The notes under the pieces were generated by a model. That model ran no database searches and was not told the DNA's origin. It saw only the letters and a program-made list of their open reading frames with translations. Positions 57,000-64,000 of a DNA stretch of 64,000 nt are shown here, piece by piece. Both the position numbers and the translations under genes were made by a program. Numbering within the stretch: position 1 is the stretch's first letter; each line of letters begins with the position of its first letter. The DNA comes from Parelaphostrongylus tenuis (taxonomy: Eukaryota > Nematoda > Chromadorea > Rhabditida > Metastrongylidae), in assembly GCA_019055375.1 (NCBI GenBank), contig JAHQIW010000364.1, positions 1 to 64,000 of the forward strand, read 5' to 3'.

Positions 57000-59900
57000 A
57001 TTTCTATATACATTTCTAAGAGTTTCAAAGACTGTAGAAGTCCTAACTCGCATATCATTAGCAGCTCCCTCGATCATTAATGTTACTTTTTTGGAGCTGA
57101 TCACTTATAAATCACCTTATTTGTCCTGTAAATGTTGACCTCACCATTGGAAAGATGAACTATTAACTAATAATGTCAACTACACTGAACTATTCTTTGG
57201 CATTAGAATATCATATAGGAGTTGTTCTCTACACTGAGACCAATTATCTTGATAGATTCTATGCTGCAATGCCCACCATCAATAATCATGCTAGTCTAAG
57301 TATTTTTTATTGGTTCCTTGTGCGAAAACATTCAGAAAAGAGATTGGCCTCGAGTGTGACTTGATGCTTTGTCTCCTTCTTGTCTTGCCGAAACTACCAT
57401 CAAGCTCTCTCTACTTGAAATTCCAAAGTGAGGGAATTTGTGATTCTTCACTTCTTCATTGTACTCCCTTAGTGCAGCTTGCGATTACGTTTCGCCTAAG
57501 GCAACGGTAATCACTGTGATTAATCGGTTGAATGAGTTGGCTTGGCGTAGTAATTGACCGAAAAAGGTATAATATAAATAAAAGATAGCCTGTATAGCTG
57601 TAAGATAATGAAGTTCTGAGTACCATAGAAAGATAATATGCTTGGGAACGCTTAGTAAGTGTTTGCTCGAGAGAGGTTTTTCCATTGTGGCCTACGTAAG
57701 TGACAATGTTTTCCACAGCAATAAGCCTTAACTAATCCATAATTTGAAGCAACCCACTAAGAAGCTGCTAAGTAGGTCTGAAGTTCAACGTAGAATAAGC
57801 GCAAAAATTTTCCTTCATAGTTGATAAGTCTATCTAAAGGTGCGTCGCAAAGCAAATTCGATTATAAATTGTAGAAATGATTGAATGGATATCTGGCCTG
57901 TGCAATAAATTTCAGGGCCTATTAATGTATAAGTAATCCGTTCATTTTAGCTCCTAAACTAGTTAATCCATTCTGTAGATTACACAGCGTGGTTTGCCAT
58001 AGATATTAGACACTTACATCAAACTGCGCTGCCCACATTCTGTTAATGTGTATATATTTCAAAAAATTTTCACCATTTTAGTATGCAGTGATACTTCACA
58101 TTCTCCAAAGCAGACGACTCACTGCTTTGATCACCAACTTTACTGATTCATTGAGAAAAAGACAGAGAGGTGGCCGCGATGGTGTGGCGTCGAGCGCTCA
58201 TAAAGGGTACTTTTGATTTTGAAGCCACCTTGAATTTATAATATGCTCGTACCGCAGTATTCATGTGATAACATTTTACACAGTACCGTACCGTCCAAAA
58301 AAATTGCATGAAGTAAAGTCAAAAGTTGGTTATTACATTTTGAACTGAAACTGCAGTCGGCATCTTGTCGCGTTACCGTCCAAACGCTGCGTAGAGTGTT
58401 ACGTGTTGCCGAGTTAGAACGAAAAAATCCTCGACAATGTTGTCTCTTTCATCTTTTCCTCCCTCACTGTTTATAAATAATATTTTATTTTTTACTAATC
58501 CATAATCTACCGCTGAGAAATATCGAATATAAGGCTTGAATCTCTATTTAAAAGCAGTTATTGCAATTTTCTTCGCTGGTTTCGTAGTTTCCTTCTGAAT
58601 TACAGATTACTTTTTGCTCGCCTCCATATTAACAAGTGTCGAGCTACTTTATTGCAACTTTGATAATTTTTCTCTCCTTTAATAAGAATGCGATCACTAT
58701 ATGATAGGCGAAAAAGCTGTTCACTTCTAACGTCGTCAATTCCGATAAGCTTCTGAAGGGCGACTAATGAAAATTATGGTGATCATCAACTGCATCAATC
58801 ATCGCCGCATGGCTGAGCCACGGCTCACATTCTCTTGAGCTCATCTTAATTGGGTGATAGGAAATACTTTGGGAGTTCTTATGGCTCTTTATATTTTCAT
58901 AGGAGAAACTGGGCACAACATGAAACATAAGAATTTGATTTGAATTCGAATTTGAGAAGTACCACTGCATCATGAGAACTGAAATCAGTGGCGCATCGTC
59001 ACAAAGGTGTTTAGAGCTTCAACTAGGATTACATATCAATGAGCCGTCATGAAATCAAGGATATCATGATTTTCGAGTATTACGACGCTTTTTCAAGCAG
59101 TTTATGCAACTAGTCGCTACCGCTTTTACTCTCGCTAGATTTCCACATTTTCCATATCGCTTTTGAAAATTTCAGGGAAAAATACTTCATACAGCTGTTG
59201 AATAGCAGACATAGAAATGCAAGAGTAGCATCTCAGAAGTTTGCTATCACCTGTCTTCATTTCTTTGATTTACACTGCGAAACTTAATGCAGATTGAAGA
59301 CGAAAGCGTATTTGTTATTGAAGCATTTATACTCACTTTAGACTTTGTGCTGATGCGAGTTGCATGAGTCAGGGTACAAGTTAGCTAAAACAAAATTTCG
59401 TCTAGAGTCAAGTCATGATGATTAGTACTATATCTATCAAATAGTTGCATTGATAGAAAGCATCCTTTACTAAGCTTTTGAGTTTTAACCGAGTAACTGA
59501 GAGAAGATTTAAGTGAGTAAAGCCGTCTAACAGCAAAGACTAGTAAGAATATGATGGAAAGATCTGGGAAAACTGTAAACAATAACCACCGTCGCGTTGA
59601 TTTCTGCCGGTGATAGCCCCTTTTGTGTTTTCACCACCCCATCATTTGAAGGACGAGACAAATGTGGTGTAGTTAATGGTCGTAAACGGACGGAAGTGCT
59701 GCACCTGCTGTAGTTACGGATAGAAGAGTACAAATGTCGTAAAGTGATGGCAACTGACAATCCATGTGATAATGATACGGACGCTCAAGATCTTTCTTTT
59801 ATGGAGAATCGTGGAGGTAGCTATGTCATGTTCTAGGAAGTAAATCTGAGGCTACAATGATGCCACTTACATTTGAGTATTCATTGTAATGTATACATCT

Positions 59901-60370
59901 AAACGGAGATGGGCTATTTATCACCGCTGTGGCATACTTTTGAAGTAGTGCAAAAGTAATGGCTGTTTCAAACGGCAAATTTATGAATAATTATAACTAG
60001 GTTCAAACACATTCCTATCAATAAAAATAGGAATCATTACAATCAACAGATTATAGCTAAAAAAATTAACCTTGCTTGTTCACTTAGCACAAAAATGATG
60101 GAATGAATTGTTTCTGCTGCTTGAAAGCCCATTTTGAACTCACCGTTCAAAACCGCAATTACTTTTTCACCAACCATCACTCATTCCGCTGTCTAAAGCA
60201 AATATAAACTAGACAGCAAGTGAAACGTCATTAGCAATCAAGTACAGAGCGAGAAATGTGTATCAATATGACGCATGACACTACCGCATTTATATCGAAA
60301 ATCAATCTCAACATCTTTTTTATTCACATAATTTATTTTATCCGTCATCACAGCTTTCTTTCACTGCGCG
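57000..60370. other. No gene recognised
   Basis: AT-rich sequence with short ORFs. A SINE-A scrap (GAATGGATATCTGGCC) lies at about 57883 and a tRNA-head-like TGGCCGCGATGGTGTGGCG at about 58172. Confidence 0.45.
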
Positions 60371-60374
60371 GATC

Positions 60375-60560
60375 CTAGTGTTTCTAGCATTCAATTCGTT
60401 ATTCGCTTTCTTCTTAAACGGAGCAGAATACTGCAATCTCGAGGACAGCCTTGCTGTGGTGTTCCAAAGGCCTTACTGTTGACTGCCGGAGAGAAGTGGG
60501 GGGAACTCACTCCACGCGCCGTTACGAGCATCACAACCACTCGGTCACGGCTCCCCTATC
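60375..60560 (-). mobile_element. SINE-C, reverse copy
   Basis: Reverse reading gives GTGACCGAGTGGTTGTGATG, CGGCGCGTGGAGTGAG, CTCCGGCAGTCAACAGTAAGG and GGAACACCACAGCAAGG. Close relative of 49385-49625. Confidence 0.7.
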
Positions 60561-61019
60561 CCAATATCAAACGACAAATTTTAACAACACAATAACCATC
60601 ACTACTTCTGCATCAACCTAATAATGATAAGGTGATCTTGATGTGCAAGTATAGCTACGGATGAGTGCAAGCTATTCCTACATTGCATTTCACTTTGACT
60701 AACACATACGTTCGAATAGAGAGAATGTGCACAAAGCGTGGTCTAACTCAACTAAACAAACCATGGCCAACAGAACTTTGAAATAGCTCAGCGAACTACC
60801 AACAAATTAACAATGGTAGAGCACAATAAACATTCTTCTGCGGATACTTTTTGCTGAGACGGTGAAAAATAGGAAGATTAAGGAATGAATATGCGAAGAG
60901 TTTATAGGGTGATTCTGATGGCCGCCGCATTCTTCAAGGATAATAATCTGCTGGAGAGCACTGATGTGCGAACGTACAAAAGGACTCTTCCCTAACTCTC
61001 CTTAGAGCTACAAATGACA

Positions 61020-61050
61020 GATAGGAGAGAGAGAGAGAGAGAGAGAGGAT
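61020..61050. repeat. (GA)n microsatellite
   Basis: AGGAGAGAGAGAGAGAGAG run. Confidence 0.9.
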
Positions 61051-61059
61051 CGAATCTTT

Positions 61060-62780
61060 TACGTTGGCAACACATATCAGCATTCCCACTTTCCTCCATT
61101 TCAATACCTTTCAGTATCAGCCGTCATCGAGAAGAATAATGTCGCTTCTTTTTTTCTTAAATGGATGTAAGGCGCTGTTCGAGATCGTGATGATTTATTA
61201 TTGTAGAATGCAACATGCATGAATTCCAGCAATCTCATTTCGACTGCTATCACAAATGTGAATCAAGTCTGCTTATAGAGTTTCGAAGAAATATAACTAC
61301 GTGCATTAATGGGTAAAAACGGTTAGAAAAATAAGCCCTTATTGCTAATGAGCCTCTAAAGGGCATACAATGTCCTGATTAGGGAAAGGCTATAGCCCTA
61401 CCTTGTTTCTTGATTGCTCGTTGATATATTCAATCACTATATTCACTCTTCTTCAGCTCATCAATAAAAGAATTCATGCTAATCAGTGTATGTTTTTTCA
61501 GACAAATTCAGTCAATTTCTCAACCGCATGTAAAGGAACAATTTCATTTTCTAGGTTAAGAAACGAAACGACTGAGAAGAATGTATTGGTAGTACAATTC
61601 CAATTATAAGCTATATCCGCTCCAACAACAATTATAAAACAGCAGAGTTTCTCTAAGTCTAGCTCTTTTATTATATTTTGTTCTCAAATCTTCCGCAAAG
61701 TAGATGTCTCAGAGGAACTTCCAATAGTGAAAACATTGCACAACTGCTATTTGGATAAGTCAGATTCAAAGTCAAAAACAATACATTGATAAAAAAAAAC
61801 GCACTTCCAACAAAAATGCTGTGACTGAATACTTGCTCTTAAAGATGCGCACTTCAAACTATCACAAAAGGTCTCTCAAGGATGGGATGACTGTCTTCCA
61901 CCAGTAATTATTGAAAGTGAAGATAAAAGAGTGTAAAGTAGTTGTCAGTTGCCAGTAACTGTCTAGTCTTAGCCAAATACAGCCGTTCTAGTAAGATCCA
62001 TAAACTTTTTCAAGAAAGCGGCTTATTTTCAAGGCTTGCTTTGATGTTTGTCAACCAGCACATATTTGTTATCGCTCCGTCATTCAATTCTCGACCAGTT
62101 TCTTTCGGTTATCAAATACTTTAAAAATGGAAACAATCATCACAGCAAAAAGAAAACGCTAGAATGAATTGGATATTCTTTCTTCAACGGAAATTCTCCA
62201 ATATCTGTCGTATTTGTTAGAGGAATCCTTCGTGATTGTCGCTGATCGTCGACGATGCGGTCATCACGTCGGCTGGTCGACACCAATTATCCGCAATAAG
62301 TCGTTCGCTGATTGGCTTGAGTGGCTTGGGGCGTGGTTACCGTAATAACCGCTGAAGAGATCGCTGTCTCATGACGAGGCCTCCCACCTCTTGTCAATCC
62401 CGTCACGATCTCTATCGCTATGCAGTCGTTCGCTATCGACTCACTAATCGGAAAAGAGGTAAACACTAAATTTGGCTGATTGAACAAGCTTTTTCAGTGG
62501 TACTTTTCAATGCAACAGTTCGGTAGACACGCGTGTTCCGGAGGTTTCGTCATAATCAGTGCCGTTTTCTCGAAGTCACTCATGCCAATTGATATGTTTG
62601 CTGCAGTGCAAAGCTTATTTATTCGCTGAAAATCAATTGTTGGAAACCTTGAAGATCTTTTTTCAAGCTTTACAAATCGCGATCAAACTGATACAAGTCA
62701 AAAACGGCCTCAGAAATTGGAATTTTCGTGAACATACGTCTATAGATTGTTTGGTCGACAAGAGGGAAAAACTGTTTCTA
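61060..62780. other. No gene recognised; CpG-rich patch at 62.22-62.47 kb
   Basis: The patch at about 62225-62470 has many CpGs and stays open in frames on both strands, but lacks a clear exon structure. The rest is AT-rich. Confidence 0.4.
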
Positions 62781-62787
62781 AGCTAGC

Positions 62788-62940
62788 TTAACAATCTTAT
62801 ACATTCCCGGCGACGGACAGAGTGAAGTTTGGAGTTCAAGTCCCAACTGACGCAAAAGTTTTACAAATCACTCTACATCAATAAGTATTCTTACGATATC
62901 GTACCAATTCTAAAAGCGGTTAAATAAAAGAAATTCTATT
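62788..62940 (+). mobile_element. SINE-B, 5'-truncated copy
   Basis: CATTCCCGGCGACGGACAG, AGTTCAAGTCCCAACTGACGC, ATCACTCTACATCAATAAG and AGCGGTTAAATAAAAGAAAT follow the order of the 41.5-kb copy; the A-box half is missing. Confidence 0.7.
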
Positions 62941-63081
62941 TGATAATTTTGCTCAGACTTTCAAATTTTCCATATTTTGGCGATTTCCGCTAAGGCAACA
63001 TGTCAGTTTGATAAGTGGCTTTCAGTTTCTTTTTCTAATTTTCTATCTACATCATTTGAGCTATCTTCGCCTGTGAACCAG

Positions 63082-63162
63082 GGTCCCGTCAGCAGTTCCG
63101 AAGGCGATTACTCACAGCGGGAGCTTCGTGTGCCGACCAGCAGCTCACATCATCATGCCTAC
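63082..63162 (+). CDS. Candidate internal exon, product unknown
   Basis: Acceptor CCTGTGAACCAG (or an earlier one near 63060), 27 codons, donor TAC/GTAAGC, phase 0 on both sides. Reads SSSEGDYSQRELRVPTSSS then HHHAY. The composition is clearly unlike the neighbouring AT-rich DNA and codon third positions favour C/G. It probably belongs to a plus-strand gene continuing past the window; no domain is recognisable. Confidence 0.35.
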
Positions 63163-63169
63163 GTAAGCC

Positions 63170-64000
63170 AAGGTGCGCGCGGTGAAAATCTTCAAAAAAG
63201 TTGTTCATTAGCTCTAAGTTTAAGAGTACAACTCAATTATCTGCACCTAATTTTCTAGTTCTTCAGTTTAAACCATAAAAGATTATTTCCAACTGCTAGC
63301 TCGCCTAAACATTGCGCTTATCGATATATCTCTTCAAGTGTTTCTGAAGAGGGATTGACTAGCGGTCATCATAGATGTGAAGATTTGCATAAATTTCACG
63401 CAACCCGTCTCACTTGGTCATGGTCTGTTTATAGAAACATTAGTTATCATGCATTAGACGCTCTTATATTTGTTTGATTTTCCTATTGTTTGTTGCTTCT
63501 ACTCTGAAGAATTCTGGATTCTGATCTCAAAAGACATCCTCACTCGTCACTAAGGAGTTACCAAATTGGTTGCCTTTGTGACGTATCCCATGCGGATCAG
63601 AGGCACTTTATTTGTGGACATTACCTTGCTATTTAGAAAAGGATTTATTTCTCAAATCCCGTGATACCTCTGTTAAAGCGCTCCTAGTTTGCCACCACTG
63701 AGAGTCATTATTTCTTATAAATTGCAGGAAATTTGTCACTCTGGTAATGCACTCGTTCTGAGGCGCAAAAATGCTTTCTATACTGACTTATTTTCGGTCA
63801 GGAGAATATAAAACTTATGAAATCAGTCTGAATGACACTGTTGAAAAATGGATACAGGTTTTATATTACGTTCAACAATACAACTAGAAATGACGAAAGA
63901 GTATGAAATGTGGAGCTTGTCTTTATTTTGACCGAACGAAGTGCTTAAAAATTTACTGTATTGAACGTTGCATACTCTGCTTCAAAAATAAAGTATAAAT
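63170..64000. other. No further exon recognised to the window end
   Basis: AT-rich, short ORFs only. If the 63.1-kb exon is real, this is intron. Confidence 0.4.

Noticed and set aside
57456..57716. Minus-strand frame with YVGHNGKTSLEQTLTKR, resembling a GIY-YIG motif of Penelope-like elements
   Set aside because: Only a few residues fit; the required upstream Cys and downstream catalytic residues are absent and no reverse transcriptase frame is nearby. Too weak to call, although a Penelope source would suit the hammerhead repeats.
1..64000. CRISPR arrays, bacterial operons, rRNA genes, spliced-leader RNA gene
   Set aside because: No regularly spaced repeats, no Shine-Dalgarno-led gene chains, no rRNA-like conserved stretches, and no SL1-type leader sequence were seen.

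Overview
The window looks like a gene-poor, repeat-rich stretch of a nematode chromosome, probably strongylid (clade V, hookworm-like). The reasons are AT-rich DNA with tiny ORFs, some very short candidate introns (43 and 51 bp), acceptors of the TTTTCAG/TTTAG type, decayed RTE-type LINE copies, mariner remnants and several tRNA-headed SINE families. I see nothing prokaryotic: no operons, Shine-Dalgarno sites or long ORFs. The species call is inference.

The main gene is a split chymotrypsin-family (S1) serine peptidase on the minus strand. I rebuilt it from eight small exons (37334 down to 24848) whose splice phases all agree. Together they give an activation site, the complete His/Asp/Ser triad, the expected cysteine pairs and a stop codon. 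A ninth exon (44509-43908) fits directly upstream in phase 0 and would encode an acidic, Asn-glycosylation-rich propeptide ending in Arg-Arg-Lys just before the Val-Met-Gly-Gly mature N-terminus. That exon carries a one-base frameshift in an A6 run. The 5' end of the gene was not found with confidence.

Layout: 1-17.6 kb has no convincing gene, only an RTE fragment (3.85-4.55 kb), a mariner remnant (12.5-12.8 kb) and minor repeats. 17.7-20.7 kb has two foldback elements. 19.0-25.8 kb is a tandem duplication covering the last peptidase exon and, on the opposite strand, a candidate Ig/Cys-rich exon chain. Copy 1 keeps the plus-strand chain open but has a ruined peptidase exon; copy 2 keeps the peptidase exon but has a frameshifted plus-strand chain. 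26-44.5 kb holds the other peptidase exons, with RTE copies and SINEs in their introns. 44.5-64 kb is mostly repeats, with two weak single-exon candidates (55.2 and 63.1 kb).

The most interesting item is a repeat family that carries type I hammerhead ribozymes. Two copies (21.9 kb and 24.7 kb) have a complete catalytic core and complementary stem I; two have single core substitutions; three more around 51-52 kb are decayed. The copies at 23.1 and 24.2-24.8 kb are composites of direct and inverted units bounded by 12-bp and 14-bp target-site duplications. That is the kind of structure expected of Penelope-like retroelement terminal repeats or retrozymes.
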